Positions 1 to 9,385 of a stretch of 64,000 bases of DNA are shown piece after piece. Position 1 is the stretch's first letter. The number at the start of each line of letters is the position of its first letter. Location of the stretch: contig NZ_QUOU01000001.1 of the NCBI RefSeq assembly GCF_003390335.1, forward strand, positions 1,612,001 through 1,676,000, given 5' to 3'. Source of the DNA: Thalassotalea euphylliae (GTDB lineage Bacteria > Pseudomonadota > Gammaproteobacteria > Enterobacterales > Alteromonadaceae). The notes under the pieces are model-generated. The model ran no database searches. It saw nothing but the letters and a program-made list of their open reading frames with translations, and was not told the DNA's origin. Position numbers and translations under genes: made by a program.

Positions 1-90
1 AATAACAACAGGGAAGTAACCTCTAAATCGCTGAGCGAATAATGATTTTTCTACAGAGGATTCGGCGGCAGTGTTTACAACGTCTGACAT
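1..90 (-). CDS. rnt: Ribonuclease T, N-terminal 30 residues (cut by window edge)
   Basis: Partial gene running off the left edge; only the first 30 codons are present, starting at the ATG read from 90 to 88. The visible N-terminus ends in RFRGYFPVVI, which matches the start of RNase T just before its first DEDD exonuclease motif (DxE), which lies outside the window. RNase T trims 3' ends of tRNA and other stable RNAs. It is divergent from motY, an arrangement also found in Vibrio. No strong Shine-Dalgarno is visible. The identification rests on a short segment plus synteny. Confidence 0.8.
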   Translation of the reverse strand, partial: MSDVVNTAAESSVEKSLFAQRFRGYFPVVI

Positions 91-182
91 GCTTTTTATA
101 AATTAACGAAAATTGCTGAATATTATCGCAAAAAATCTTAGGGATCTCGACATTAGTAATTCAAAAATAATGCATTTACCGT

Positions 183-209
183 TAAAGTTAATGAAAGAAG
201 TGTCGATAT
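183..209 (+). promoter_or_regulatory. FliA (sigma-28) type promoter for motY
   Basis: TAAAGTTA at 183-190, 11 bases, then GTCGATAT at 202-209. The sigma-28 consensus is TAAAGTTT-N11-GCCGATAA, so the match is 7/8 and 6/8 with exact spacing. Transcription would start about 30 bases before the ATG at 243. A partial second copy of the -10-like motif (GTGTCGAATAA) follows immediately. Flagellar motor genes of marine polar flagella are known FliA targets. Confidence 0.6.
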
Positions 210-242
210 AAAAGTGTCGAATAAAGAATAAGCTTCCGTGAT

Positions 243-1241
243 ATGAAATATATATTGTTGCGCGCACTAAATCGGTTAGGCAAGGGCAAGTTAGACAAGG
301 TTTCGCAAAAAATGTCGGTTTTCAATGTCAAAAGTCAATCAATCAGTAAAGTGAATAAAGCTCACAAAATTGGTGTGTTGTTAGCTGTTGCAACCACAGT
401 TTTTTCGAGTGCGGCATCTGCTGGCATTCGTCAATACAGCGCGTCGCTTGAAAACTCACATTGGCAGGTAACCAATAATTCTCGCTTAAACTGTACCTTA
501 TCGCACAATATTCCAAACTACGGCGAAGCAAAATTTGTCAGCAAAGCTAACCGTAATAACAATATGTTGTTCGAGCTTGATATGTTGCGCCTACCGGATA
601 ATTACTCGCTTGCTGAAGTGCGTTCCGTTGCGCCGAGCTATCGCCCAGGTCAAAACGGTTACACCATTGCGGATATGAAGTTGCACAAGCAATTTTCACC
701 TAGCTTAAACAAAAAAGTTGCTTGGACCATGTTAAGCGAACTTGAACAAGGCATGAACCCAACGTTTTACTACAACGATTGGTACAGCAATTCAGATAAA
801 ATTTCCGTCGGTTTGTCTAACGCTCGCTTTATGCGTGCTTACAAAGAGTTTGTTGGCTGTGTCGGCAACCTACTTAATTACAGTTTCGACGACATTGCTT
901 ACACCGTACTTAACTATCAATCAAACAGCGATAAATTTACCAAAGCTTCTGAGCGCCGCATGGCGATGATTTCGAAGTACTTAAAATTAGATACTGAACT
1001 AGAGCTGGTATTGATTGATGCTTACTCTGATAGCTACGGTGGGCGCTGGAATAACTTAGAGTTATCAAAACGTCGTGCAAACAAAATTCGCGAATATTTT
1101 GTTAAAAATGGTATTGAACCAAGCCGCATTGAAGCTAAAGGCTACGGTGAGAGACGCCATATAGCGTCTAATGCAACCACATTAGGGCGTGGTCAGAACA
1201 GACGTGTCGTTATACATATGGAAAAACCACTCGAATTCTAG
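243..1241 (+). CDS. motY: Sodium-type flagellar motor protein MotY
   Basis: MotY is a periplasmic T-ring component that helps hold PomA/PomB stators around the sodium-driven polar flagellar motor. The protein has an N-terminal MotY domain (about residues 60-205, with paired cysteines in LNCTLSH and FVGCVGNLL) and a C-terminal OmpA-like peptidoglycan-binding domain (about 210-325, with LSKRRANKIREYF and GYGERRH). A signal peptide ends at SSAASA before GIRQYS. From 243 the leader is about 60 residues, unusually long; an ATG at 312 or a GTG at 351 would give a more normal signal peptide, so the start is uncertain. The sigma-28 promoter upstream supports a flagellar role. Family identity is secure, exact start is not. 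Confidence 0.9.
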   Translation: MKYILLRALNRLGKGKLDKVSQKMSVFNVKSQSISKVNKAHKIGVLLAVATTVFSSAASAGIRQYSASLENSHWQVTNNSRLNCTLSHNIPNYGEAKFVSKANRNNNMLFELDMLRLPDNYSLAEVRSVAPSYRPGQNGYTIADMKLHKQFSPSLNKKVAWTMLSELEQGMNPTFYYNDWYSNSDKISVGLSNARFMRAYKEFVGCVGNLLNYSFDDIAYTVLNYQSNSDKFTKASERRMAMISKYLKLDTELELVLIDAYSDSYGGRWNNLELSKRRANKIREYFVKNGIEPSRIEAKGYGERRHIASNATTLGRGQNRRVVIHMEKPLEF

Positions 1242-1267
1242 CTACAATAAACAGTACTGAATATTGA

Positions 1268-1307
1268 ATATGGCCGTAAGTTAGGTGTAACTTACGGCCA
1301 TATTTTT
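1268..1307 (+). terminator. Rho-independent terminator after motY
   Basis: Inverted repeat with arms around TGGCCGTAAGTT (1271-1282) and AACTTACGGCCA, followed by a short T run (1303-1307). Confidence 0.7.
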
Positions 1308-1350
1308 ATCTAACGTAACGTATTAATCTCAAAAGCCAAGAGAGAAACAA

Positions 1351-3192
1351 ATGAAAAGAATAATAACAACACTTTTGCTCTGCGCCGCTATGGCGTTCAG
1401 CGTGCTAGTGCAAGCGAAAGACGCATATACTTATGCCAATTACGACCAAGTGGTAACCACACATACGTATCTAGATCTAGCTATTGATTTTGAAAACAAA
1501 GCGTTAAAAGGTTTTGCTGAGTTAGATCTAAAGTGGCTAGTTAACACTAACCAACCTATTTATCTTGATACTCGTGATCTAATTGTTCACCGTGTGATGG
1601 CAAAACGCACAGGCGGTAGCTGGCAGAAGGCTAATTTTACCCTAGCTCAGCGTGATAGCGTGCTTGGTAGCAAGCTGACGATTAACGCTAGCTTCAAAGC
1701 GGATAAGCTGCGCGTTTATTATCAATCCACTGAAAAAGCCTCAGGATTACAGTGGCTAACTCCGGCGCAAACGGCAGGTAAAAAGTTACCTTTTATGTTT
1801 AGCCAAAACCAAGCAATTCACGCTCGTTCGTGGATCCCAGTACAAGACACTCCAAGCGTTCGTATGACCTACAGCGCTCGAATCTCAACACCTGACAACG
1901 TGCTAGCGGTAATGAGTGCCAATAATGACCCAGACACCAAGCGCGATGGCGATTACTTTTTTGATATGCCACAACCCGTACCACCATACTTAATTGCCAT
2001 TGCCGCAGGCGATTTGGTGTTTAAGCCAATGAGTGATATTACAGGGATTTACGCAGAGCCTAGCTTAGTGGACTCAGCGGTTGCGGAATTTGACGATACC
2101 CAAGCCATGATTGATGCCACAGAAGCTATGTACGGTGCATATCGTTGGGGGCGCTACGATTTGTTAATTTTGCCACCAAGCTTCCCATTTGGTGGCATGG
2201 AAAACCCAAGACTGTCGTTTATCACGCCAACTGTAATTGCTGGCGACAAGAGCTTAGTTAATTTAATTGCCCACGAGCTCGCACATTCTTGGTCAGGTAA
2301 CTTAGTGACCAATGAAAGCTGGCGCGACTTATGGTTAAACGAAGGTTTTACCAGCTATGTCGAAAACCGTATTATGGAGCGTGTTTTTGGTCGCGATAGA
2401 GCCGTCATGGAGCAATCACTTGACGCGCAAGGGTTAAGCTACGAAATCGCAGAGCTAGCACCGGGTGATACGCAACTTTATATTGATTTGGCTGGTCGCG
2501 ACCCTGATGATGCATTTTCGGGCGTGCCATATACCAAAGGTCAGTTATTCTTAATCTACCTAGAGCAAAAATTTGGCCGCGACGTTTTTGATAACTTTGT
2601 CCGTAAGTATTTTGACGAGCATGCATTCCAGCCAATTGGCACTGCCGCCTTCGTGAAATATATCAACGCAGAATTACTCGCTAAGCACCCGGGTATAGTG
2701 TCAAAAGAAGAAATTAACGAATGGATTTTCGAGCAAGGTTTACCTAGTTACGTGCCTAAACCACAGTCAAACGCTTTCACGATCATTGACCAACAGATCA
2801 ACGACTTTATTGGTGGCTCTTTGACCGTGGGGGATTTACCAACCGATACTTGGACCGTTCATCAATGGCTGCACTTTATCAATAACTTGCCATTGACCAT
2901 TAGCCCAGCGCAAATGGCAACGCTAGATGAGCAATTTAATTTAACCAATAGTACCAATGCTGAAAAAGCCCACGCATGGTACTTATTAGCGCTAAGAACA
3001 GGGTATGAAGCCGTTTACCCTGCGATGGAAAGTTACTTAGTCGGTATTGGCCGTCGTAAGTTAATCGTTCCGTTATACAAAAAATTGGCTGAAACGGAGC
3101 AAGGTAAAGCATGGGCAACACGCGTCTACCAACAAGCCCGCCCGGGCTACCATCCGCTCGCTCAAGGAACAGTCGACAGCATTTTGAAATAG
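1351..3192 (+). CDS. M1 family zinc aminopeptidase, exported
   Basis: A 613-residue gluzincin of the M1 (leukotriene A4 hydrolase/aminopeptidase N) family. A signal peptide (about residues 1-22, ending VLVQA) sends it to the periplasm. The GGMEN-type exopeptidase motif precedes the zinc site H308-E309-L-A-H312, and the third ligand is E331 in NEGFTSY, so the catalytic core is intact. The length matches bacterial LTA4H-like enzymes. Such enzymes trim N-terminal residues from peptides, consistent with a peptide-feeding marine lifestyle. It appears monocistronic, with terminators on both sides. Exact substrate preference cannot be told from sequence. Confidence 0.88.
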   Translation: MKRIITTLLLCAAMAFSVLVQAKDAYTYANYDQVVTTHTYLDLAIDFENKALKGFAELDLKWLVNTNQPIYLDTRDLIVHRVMAKRTGGSWQKANFTLAQRDSVLGSKLTINASFKADKLRVYYQSTEKASGLQWLTPAQTAGKKLPFMFSQNQAIHARSWIPVQDTPSVRMTYSARISTPDNVLAVMSANNDPDTKRDGDYFFDMPQPVPPYLIAIAAGDLVFKPMSDITGIYAEPSLVDSAVAEFDDTQAMIDATEAMYGAYRWGRYDLLILPPSFPFGGMENPRLSFITPTVIAGDKSLVNLIAHELAHSWSGNLVTNESWRDLWLNEGFTSYVENRIMERVFGRDRAVMEQSLDAQGLSYEIAELAPGDTQLYIDLAGRDPDDAFSGVPYTKGQLFLIYLEQKFGRDVFDNFVRKYFDEHAFQPIGTAAFVKYINAELLAKHPGIVSKEEINEWIFEQGLPSYVPKPQSNAFTIIDQQINDFIGGSLTVGDLPTDTWTVHQWLHFINNLPLTISPAQMATLDEQFNLTNSTNAEKAHAWYLLALRTGYEAVYPAMESYLVGIGRRKLIVPLYKKLAETEQGKAWATRVYQQARPGYHPLAQGTVDSILK

Positions 3193-3210
3193 TCGGACTG
3201 CATCATACGA

Positions 3211-3246
3211 AAAACCGCCCATCTGCTAGCAGATGGGCGGTTTTTT
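3211..3246 (+). terminator. Bidirectional terminator between M1 peptidase and miaE
   Basis: Strong GC hairpin CCGCCCATCTGC / GCAGATGGGCGG at 3215-3240 with A run before and T run after, so it can serve both convergent genes. Confidence 0.85.
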
Positions 3247-3277
3247 ATATGAAACAGCTGCGGTGTGGGTTTCGTTT

Positions 3278-4054
3278 CTAAACTGGCACACCACTGTGGA
3301 ATTTAAAGTCGCTATCAGGTGAACTAATGAGTTCAGCTTCTATTTCACCAAAGAACTTAATGCGCTCATCAACTTTGTGTTCGTTTTCAGCGCCCGCAAT
3401 TTGCTTAGCAAGCGCTAAGTAGTCTTGATAATGACGCGCTTCACTTCTTAATAGCGAAATATAAAAATCGCTCAGGCGCTTATCAACATGAGGGGCAAGT
3501 GCTGCGAAGCGCTCACACGAGCGTGCTTCAATGTAGGCACCAATAATGAGCTTGTCAATTAGCGTATCTGGCTCGTAAGTTTTAACATTGCGGATCAAGC
3601 CTTTCGCATAACGTGCAGGCGTGATGCTGCGGTATGCAATGTCGTATTCGTCCATAATTTCTAGTACTTGATAAAAGTGGTGCAATTCTTCTTTGATCAA
3701 CAACACCATTTTGTCGATAAGATCTTGCCCATAAGGTGAGTCAGACTTAGGCAGTACCGATTTCGACAGCTTGTTTTTACTGGCAAGCTCACGCCAGTCA
3801 CCTTCTTTTTTGTAGATTAGGCGCTCAAATGGCTCCAACCATTTTAATAATGCGTCACCACTTTCTTTATCGACCGCGTATTTGCGGATCAAATACATCG
3901 CCTGCTGGCCGGCTTTGAGTTCACAAACGAGGTGGTCGAGCAAAATCATGGGCAGATTTTCAGGTTTTTTAGCGGCTTCAATCCACTCTGGCGGCGTTGC
4001 GCATTGAAGAAATTGGTTAATGGGTTCGAGTAATGCTTGATGTTCAGCTTGCAT
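3278..4054 (-). CDS. miaE: tRNA-(ms2io6A)-hydroxylase MiaE
   Basis: A 258-residue carboxylate-bridged diiron hydroxylase of the ferritin-like fold. It adds the hydroxyl group to the isopentenyl chain of ms2i6A37 in tRNAs reading U-starting codons, an oxygen-dependent step. Metal-ligand helices are visible as EELHHFYQVLE and ARSCERFAALAP, followed by the SEARHYQDY helix. Length matches the family. It is convergent with the M1 peptidase gene and probably monocistronic. Confidence 0.9.
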   Translation of the reverse strand: MQAEHQALLEPINQFLQCATPPEWIEAAKKPENLPMILLDHLVCELKAGQQAMYLIRKYAVDKESGDALLKWLEPFERLIYKKEGDWRELASKNKLSKSVLPKSDSPYGQDLIDKMVLLIKEELHHFYQVLEIMDEYDIAYRSITPARYAKGLIRNVKTYEPDTLIDKLIIGAYIEARSCERFAALAPHVDKRLSDFYISLLRSEARHYQDYLALAKQIAGAENEHKVDERIKFFGEIEAELISSPDSDFKFHSGVPV

Positions 4055-4301
4055 AGCTTTTGCTGTCGTTCTTTGGGAAACAAAATTGGCGGCATTTTAC
4101 CTTGTTGGCGACCAAGAAAAAATGATCTGCATCGTTTTTCCACGGTAATTTAGCCGAACTCGCAATGGGGCTATGCACTAAACGCAATTTTATATGCGTT
4201 TGAGGAAGCACTTGCTTACTTAATTTTCTTGCTCGCATCTCAATAAGTTGGCTAATATCATCGATAGTAACAAAATGATAACAATTACAAAGGGAAGTCA
4301 G

Positions 4302-6215
4302 ATGCGTACTTTTATGTTTACCGCCTGTGCACTTGCGGTGCTGGCAGCGTGCCAACCAAACAACGAGTCCACACAAAATAGCAATACCACACAAAGCAGC
4401 AGTGCCCAGTCTAGCGCGCAAGCGCAAGCAGAGAATCAATCAAGTGTTGCACAAGCGATGATGACAGAGTCAGAAAAACTCAATCTGTGGTTTGATGAAA
4501 AGTACGAAGAGCAATTGCAGAAAAACCCATTAATGATGACGTTTTTGGGGCGTAAAGATCGCTATGACGAGTTTAATGCCATGACTCGCGAAGAAGAGCA
4601 AGCGTTACTGGATTGGCATGCGGCCACGGTTAATGAACTCAAAGGTAAGTTTAACTACGAAAAATTAGATGACGATGCCAAAGAGTCATACGACTTGTGG
4701 CTTTATCAATATCAAGAAGCGAAAGAGGCTGCTGAGTTTCCCAAAAATGGCTATGTTTTCACGCAAATGAATGGCGCACAGGCTTTTTTAACGCAATTTA
4801 TGATCAACTTTCATAAAGTTGACGATGTTAGCGACATGCAAGCTTATAACAAAAGAATCAGTGGTTTATCGAGTGCATTAACCAGCCTGCTTGCGCGCGC
4901 AAAAGAACATGCTGAATACGGTGTAAGACCGCCGGAATTTGCTTACCTTGGCGTGATTGAACAAGCGAAAAATGTGATAACTGGCCAACCATTTAGCGAT
5001 GATAAAGACGCCAGTGATGCGCCATTATGGGCCGATGCAAAAGCCAAAATTGCCGCGTTAAAAGGAGCCGGAAAACTTGACGATAGTCAATCCGAGCAGC
5101 TGCTAAGCGAAACTAAATCGGCGTTGATGAATGACTATTTACCAGCCTATCAGTCGTTGGTTACTTGGTTCGAGCAAGATATCGCCAATGCAGACAAGAT
5201 TGCTACTGGTGTCGCTAAGCAGCCAAACGGCGTTGATTTTTACAACATGCGGTTAAAGCACTCAACGACGACAGACCTAACCGCTCAAGAAATTCATGCC
5301 CTTGGATTAGCGGAAGTTGAGCGACTGATCGGTGAGATGAAAGCGATTAAAGAGAAAGTTGGTTTTGAGGGCGATTTACAAGCTTTCTTCAAGTTTATTA
5401 AAACTGATGCGCAGTTCTTTTATCCAAACACAGATGAAGGGCGTCAAGGTTATATCACAGACTCCGAAGCCTATTTAGATTACATCAAAGGGCAGTTGCC
5501 TAATTATTTTGGCATTTTGCCTAAAGCGGATTTGGTCGTGAAGCGAGTGGAGCCGTTTAGGGAGCAAGATGGTGCCGCTCAGCACTATTTCCCTGGTACA
5601 GCTGACGGCTCTCGCCCTGGTGTTTATTATGCGCATTTATCGGATATGCGTTCGATGCCTAAAAATGAAATGGAAGCCATTGCTTATCACGAAGGTAACC
5701 CAGGCCATCATATGCAAATTTCCATTGCAAAAGAGCTCACGGGCATTCCAAAGTTCCGCACTAATGCACAATTTACTGCTTATGTAGAAGGTTGGGCGCT
5801 CTATTCTGAGCTATTAGCAAAAGAAATGGGCGCTTATGAGAATGACTATTCTGATTTTGGCCGTTTAATTACCGAAATATGGCGAGCAGTGCGTTTAGTG
5901 GTGGATACTGGTTTACACGCTAAAGGTTGGACTGAGCAACAAGCAATTGATTACTTTAAAGCCAACGCGCCAGTTGCCGAAGATGCGGTGACTTCCGAGG
6001 TGCGCCGTTATCTTGTTTGGCCAGGGCAAGCAACCGCCTATAAAGTTGGTATGATAGAGATTCTAAAATTGCGTGAATTTGCCAAAGACTCATTAAAAGA
6101 GCGCTTTGATATCAAAGGCTTCCACGACACTGTGCTTGGCGGCGGTGCGATGCCATTACCCTTGTTGGAAAAGCGCGTTAAACGCTGGGTTAATAACGTT
6201 AAGCTCAAAGGTTAG
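4302..6215 (+). CDS. DUF885 family lipoprotein, putative metallopeptidase
   Basis: A 637-residue DUF885 protein. The start at 4302 is chosen over the in-frame ATG at 4248 because AAAGGGA at about 4289-4295 is well spaced, and the product then begins with a short lipoprotein signal ending LAAC (acylated Cys at residue 17). A Ser/Gln-rich linker follows. The motif HEGNPGHHMQ resembles the zinc-binding region described for DUF885, and EGWALYSE lies downstream. Members are thought to be membrane-anchored peptidases, but the substrate is unknown. Single gene with a terminator shared with lpxH. Confidence 0.82.
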   Translation: MRTFMFTACALAVLAACQPNNESTQNSNTTQSSSAQSSAQAQAENQSSVAQAMMTESEKLNLWFDEKYEEQLQKNPLMMTFLGRKDRYDEFNAMTREEEQALLDWHAATVNELKGKFNYEKLDDDAKESYDLWLYQYQEAKEAAEFPKNGYVFTQMNGAQAFLTQFMINFHKVDDVSDMQAYNKRISGLSSALTSLLARAKEHAEYGVRPPEFAYLGVIEQAKNVITGQPFSDDKDASDAPLWADAKAKIAALKGAGKLDDSQSEQLLSETKSALMNDYLPAYQSLVTWFEQDIANADKIATGVAKQPNGVDFYNMRLKHSTTTDLTAQEIHALGLAEVERLIGEMKAIKEKVGFEGDLQAFFKFIKTDAQFFYPNTDEGRQGYITDSEAYLDYIKGQLPNYFGILPKADLVVKRVEPFREQDGAAQHYFPGTADGSRPGVYYAHLSDMRSMPKNEMEAIAYHEGNPGHHMQISIAKELTGIPKFRTNAQFTAYVEGWALYSELLAKEMGAYENDYSDFGRLITEIWRAVRLVVDTGLHAKGWTEQQAIDYFKANAPVAEDAVTSEVRRYLVWPGQATAYKVGMIEILKLREFAKDSLKERFDIKGFHDTVLGGGAMPLPLLEKRVKRWVNNVKLKG

Positions 6216-6260
6216 CGCTAGCTTAATTTAATACCAATTAGTGAACTCACATTGGTACAA

Positions 6261-6300
6261 AAAAGCCCGTCTGCAACTGGTGGTGCTGACGGGCTTTTGT
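6261..6300 (+). terminator. Bidirectional terminator between DUF885 gene and lpxH
   Basis: AAAAGCCCGTC (6261-6271) pairs with GACGGGCTTTT (6288-6298); T run on the plus side and A run for the minus side serve the convergent genes. Confidence 0.85.
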
Positions 6301-6318
6301 TTTCTTTATGAAGATTTA

Positions 6319-7071
6319 TCAACTTTTATCAAATGGCTGGTTAAGTAGTTCGTAACCGTGCGGGGTAAACTTTAACCATGAACCTTGATCGTACCAGTCG
6401 CCCAAAACAACACGCGTGCGGGCATTATTATCACTGGTGAAATGATGCACCGCAGGGCGGTGAGTATGGCCGTGAATCATCAAATTCACTTGTTGCTCTG
6501 CCATCACACGTTCAACTTCTTCTTGTGTCACATCCATAATGTCTTGCGATTTCATCGCCGTAGAAGCAGCACTTTTTCGGCGGTAGTTTTCAGCAATGCG
6601 CTTACGCAAAAACAACGGCAGATTTTTCATGATGCCTTGCCACCACCAACTGCGTGATTTTTTGCGGAAAGCTTGGTAAGCCACATCGCGAGTGCAAAGG
6701 GTGTCACCGTGCAAAATGACGAGCTCTTGCTGATATAGCGAAATTTTTTCAACATCGGGTAGCAAGGTCATACCGCTGCGCTTGGCAAAAGCCTTACCCA
6801 GTAAAAAATCGCGATTGCCTTGGATAAAGAAAATCTCGGTTTGTGCGCTAAGTGTTTTTAACGCCGTAGCAATTGACGCAACGAAAGGGCTATCGTCGTC
6901 ATCGCCGAGCCAATATTCGAATAGATCACCGAGAATAAAGAGTTTTTCAGCGTGCGGTGCTTGATGTTGTAAAAACGAGATAAAACAAGCGGTAATATCG
7001 GGCCTGTTATCGGCTAAATGTAGGTCAGCAATAAAATAGCTGACCGCTGGTGCGGAATTTGAATTAGTCAT
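6319..7071 (-). CDS. lpxH: UDP-2,3-diacylglucosamine diphosphatase
   Basis: Calcineurin-like phosphoesterase of the lipid A (Raetz) pathway that hydrolyses UDP-2,3-diacylglucosamine to lipid X and UMP at the inner face of the inner membrane. The metal-binding motifs appear in order: FIADLHLA, GDLFEYWLGDD, GNRDFLLG, LHGDTLCT and HGHTHRP. At 250 residues it is slightly longer than the E. coli enzyme (240). It lies downstream of ppiB on the same strand with a 115-base gap containing two small hairpins; lpxH-ppiB-cysS clustering is common in gammaproteobacteria. Confidence 0.93.
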   Translation of the reverse strand: MTNSNSAPAVSYFIADLHLADNRPDITACFISFLQHQAPHAEKLFILGDLFEYWLGDDDDSPFVASIATALKTLSAQTEIFFIQGNRDFLLGKAFAKRSGMTLLPDVEKISLYQQELVILHGDTLCTRDVAYQAFRKKSRSWWWQGIMKNLPLFLRKRIAENYRRKSAASTAMKSQDIMDVTQEEVERVMAEQQVNLMIHGHTHRPAVHHFTSDNNARTRVVLGDWYDQGSWLKFTPHGYELLNQPFDKS

Positions 7072-7082
7072 GAACGATAAAG

Positions 7083-7161
7083 TGGCTAAGCGCAGTGCTT
7101 AGCCATATCTGATGAAATAATTGCAGTGCTGAGCTATTCAATGGCTCAATGGCTTGAATAG
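7083..7161 (-). other. Two small hairpins between ppiB and lpxH
   Basis: TGGCTAAG (7083-7090) pairs with CTTAGCCA (7098-7105), and CTATTCAA (7134-7141) pairs with TTGAATAG (7154-7161). Neither has a T run on the minus strand, so they may be intercistronic processing or attenuation structures rather than full terminators. Confidence 0.35.
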
Positions 7162-7186
7162 TCAACTAGCTAATTATTCTGCTGAA

Positions 7187-7678
7187 TTATTCGACAATCG
7201 TTTCTTCAACAATGATTTCTTCTTTTGGCACATCGTCGTGGAAACCAAAGCGACCAGTTTCAAGCGTTGTCATTTTATCAACGACTTCCATACCTTCAAC
7301 CACTTCACCAAACACACAGTAGCCCCAGCCGTGCATGTCTTCGCTTTTAAAGTCTAAGAAACCGTTGTCAACCAAGTTGATAAAGAATTGCGCCGACGCT
7401 GAGTGAGGATCTTGCGTACGCGCCATGGCTAATGTGCCGCGCTTGTTGCTTAGGCCATTGTTCGCTTCATTCTCAATCGGCTCGCGTGTTGTTTTTTCTT
7501 CCATGCCCGAAGCAAAACCGCCGCCTTGTGCCATAAAGCCTTTAATCACACGGTGAAAAATAGTGCCGTTGTAGAAGCCATCTTCAGCGTATTGTTGGAA
7601 ATTTTTTGCGGTAACAGGAGCGTTGTCAAAGTCTAAGTTGATTTTGATGTCGCCTAAATTTGTTTTAAAAGTAATCAT
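7187..7678 (-). CDS. ppiB: Cytosolic peptidyl-prolyl cis-trans isomerase B (cyclophilin)
   Basis: A 163-residue cyclophilin without signal peptide, so cytoplasmic. Active-site segments FHRVIKGFMAQGG, MARTQDPHSASAQFFINL and the C-terminal VFGEVVEGMEVVDK are all present, matching PpiB. It accelerates prolyl isomerisation during folding. The start ATG has AGGG at a good distance upstream. It is the first gene of a ppiB-lpxH pair, divergent from cysS. Confidence 0.93.
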   Translation of the reverse strand: MITFKTNLGDIKINLDFDNAPVTAKNFQQYAEDGFYNGTIFHRVIKGFMAQGGGFASGMEEKTTREPIENEANNGLSNKRGTLAMARTQDPHSASAQFFINLVDNGFLDFKSEDMHGWGYCVFGEVVEGMEVVDKMTTLETGRFGFHDDVPKEEIIVEETIVE

Positions 7679-7880
7679 GAATTTACCCTGTTTTTAAAGT
7701 GTCGGCAGATTGTAGCTTAATTAATTCGCTTTTTCTCGTTTTGTCTCTGTTTGGCTGTGGTTTGCCTATAAATGATACGTTACAATGTCGCGCTACTTTA
7801 AAGTGACGATTTTTATCGCCCACTTTAGAGCTAGGCATTGATTTTATTAATTTGTTTGTACTAAAGGAAACCAAAACACA

Positions 7881-9269
7881 ATGTTGCAAATATACAACAC
7901 CCTAACTCGACAAAAAGAAGTGTTTAAACCGATTGAAGCTGGCAAGGTGGGGTTATACGTTTGTGGTGTTACTGTTTACGACTTGTGTCACATTGGTCAC
8001 GCGAGAACGTACATCGGCTTTGATAACATTGTACGCTACTTGCGATTCTCTGGTTACGAGGTCAATTATGTGCGCAATATCACTGATGTTGAAGACAAAA
8101 TTATCAAACGCGCCAACGAAAATGGTGAAGAGCCGCTAGCGCTTGTCGAGCGCAATATTGCCGAAATGTATCGCGATTTTGATGCGCTAAACTTATTGCG
8201 CCCAGATATTGAGCCGCGCGTTACCACGCATATGAATGAAATCATTGAAATGATCGACACATTAGTGGCTAAAAAGCATGCTTATGTGGCGGAGAGTGGC
8301 GATGTGCTGTTCGATGTATCTAGCTTTAAAGACTACGGTAAGTTAAGTGGTCAAAACTTACAGCAATTGCAGGCTGGCTCACGTGTTGACGTAGACGAAA
8401 CAAAGCATAACCCACTGGATTTCGTCTTGTGGAAATCGGCAAAACCCGGTGAACCTTTCTGGGAATCACCGTGGGGCAATGGCCGACCTGGCTGGCATAT
8501 TGAGTGTTCTGCCATGAATGCCAAAGAGCTTGGCCATCACTTTGATATTCACGGCGGCGGTTCAGACTTATCTTTCCCTCATCATGAAAACGAAGTGGCG
8601 CAAAGCTGCTGCGCGTTAGACACGCCTTATGTGAACTATTGGATTCACACCGGCATGGTGCAAGTGGATCAAGAGAAGATGTCTAAGTCATTAGGTAATT
8701 TCTTTACGATTCGTGAAGTCTTGGAAAAGTATGATGCAGAAACCACGCGCTTTTTCTTAACGTCAGGCCAGTACCGTAGCCAGTTGAACTACTCAACCGA
8801 AAACTTAGATCAAGCGCGCTCGTCAATAGAGCGTATTTACACAGCATTGCGCGATATTGAAGTGCCTACTGACTTCGCGATTGATAAAGCACATCCGCAA
8901 GTCGTTGAGTTTTGTGCAGCGATGGATGACGACTTTAATACGCCACAGGCAATTGCCGTATTGTTCGAATTAGCGAAGCAATTAAACGTTGCCAAGCAGC
9001 AAGGTGAAACGTCACTGGCGATTGAACTGGCAGGCACACTCAGAGGTTTAGGTGGCTTAATTGGTATTCTGCAATTAGACCCAGCTGAATTCTTGCAGGG
9101 CGGCGGTGATAGTGATGAGGTGGCTGAAATTGAAGCCTTAATCGCACAGCGCAACCAAGCGCGTGCTGATAAAAACTGGGCATTGGCCGACGAAGCTCGC
9201 GACAAGCTAAAAGCGATGAATATTGTGCTTGAAGACAGCGCAGGTAAAACGACCTGGCGTAAAGCTTAA
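7881..9269 (+). CDS. cysS: Cysteinyl-tRNA synthetase
   Basis: Class I aminoacyl-tRNA synthetase, 462 residues, that charges tRNA-Cys. Zinc-ligand C28 lies in LYVCGVTVYD, the HIGH motif is at residues 37-40, the second zinc region is in HIECSAMNAKELG and DIHGGGSDLSFPHHENE, and KMSKSLGN is intact. The AAAGGA-type ribosome site just upstream supports the start. A terminator follows, so it is probably monocistronic, divergent from ppiB-lpxH as in many relatives. Confidence 0.96.
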   Translation: MLQIYNTLTRQKEVFKPIEAGKVGLYVCGVTVYDLCHIGHARTYIGFDNIVRYLRFSGYEVNYVRNITDVEDKIIKRANENGEEPLALVERNIAEMYRDFDALNLLRPDIEPRVTTHMNEIIEMIDTLVAKKHAYVAESGDVLFDVSSFKDYGKLSGQNLQQLQAGSRVDVDETKHNPLDFVLWKSAKPGEPFWESPWGNGRPGWHIECSAMNAKELGHHFDIHGGGSDLSFPHHENEVAQSCCALDTPYVNYWIHTGMVQVDQEKMSKSLGNFFTIREVLEKYDAETTRFFLTSGQYRSQLNYSTENLDQARSSIERIYTALRDIEVPTDFAIDKAHPQVVEFCAAMDDDFNTPQAIAVLFELAKQLNVAKQQGETSLAIELAGTLRGLGGLIGILQLDPAEFLQGGGDSDEVAEIEALIAQRNQARADKNWALADEARDKLKAMNIVLEDSAGKTTWRKA

Positions 9270-9307
9270 CGCTCTGGCTAAAGCAGCCCTAAGCTTAAAG
9301 GTAAACG

Positions 9308-9340
9308 AAAAGCCGCACTGATTAACCGTGCGGCTTTTTG
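9308..9340 (+). terminator. Terminator after cysS
   Basis: AAAGCCGCAC (9308-9317) pairs with GTGCGGCTTT (9328-9337), followed by more T; can also serve the convergent gene ending at 9386. Confidence 0.8.
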
Positions 9341-9385
9341 TTATCTCTTATTGCTACAAATTGCGCAGTAAATCAGGGAATAAAC

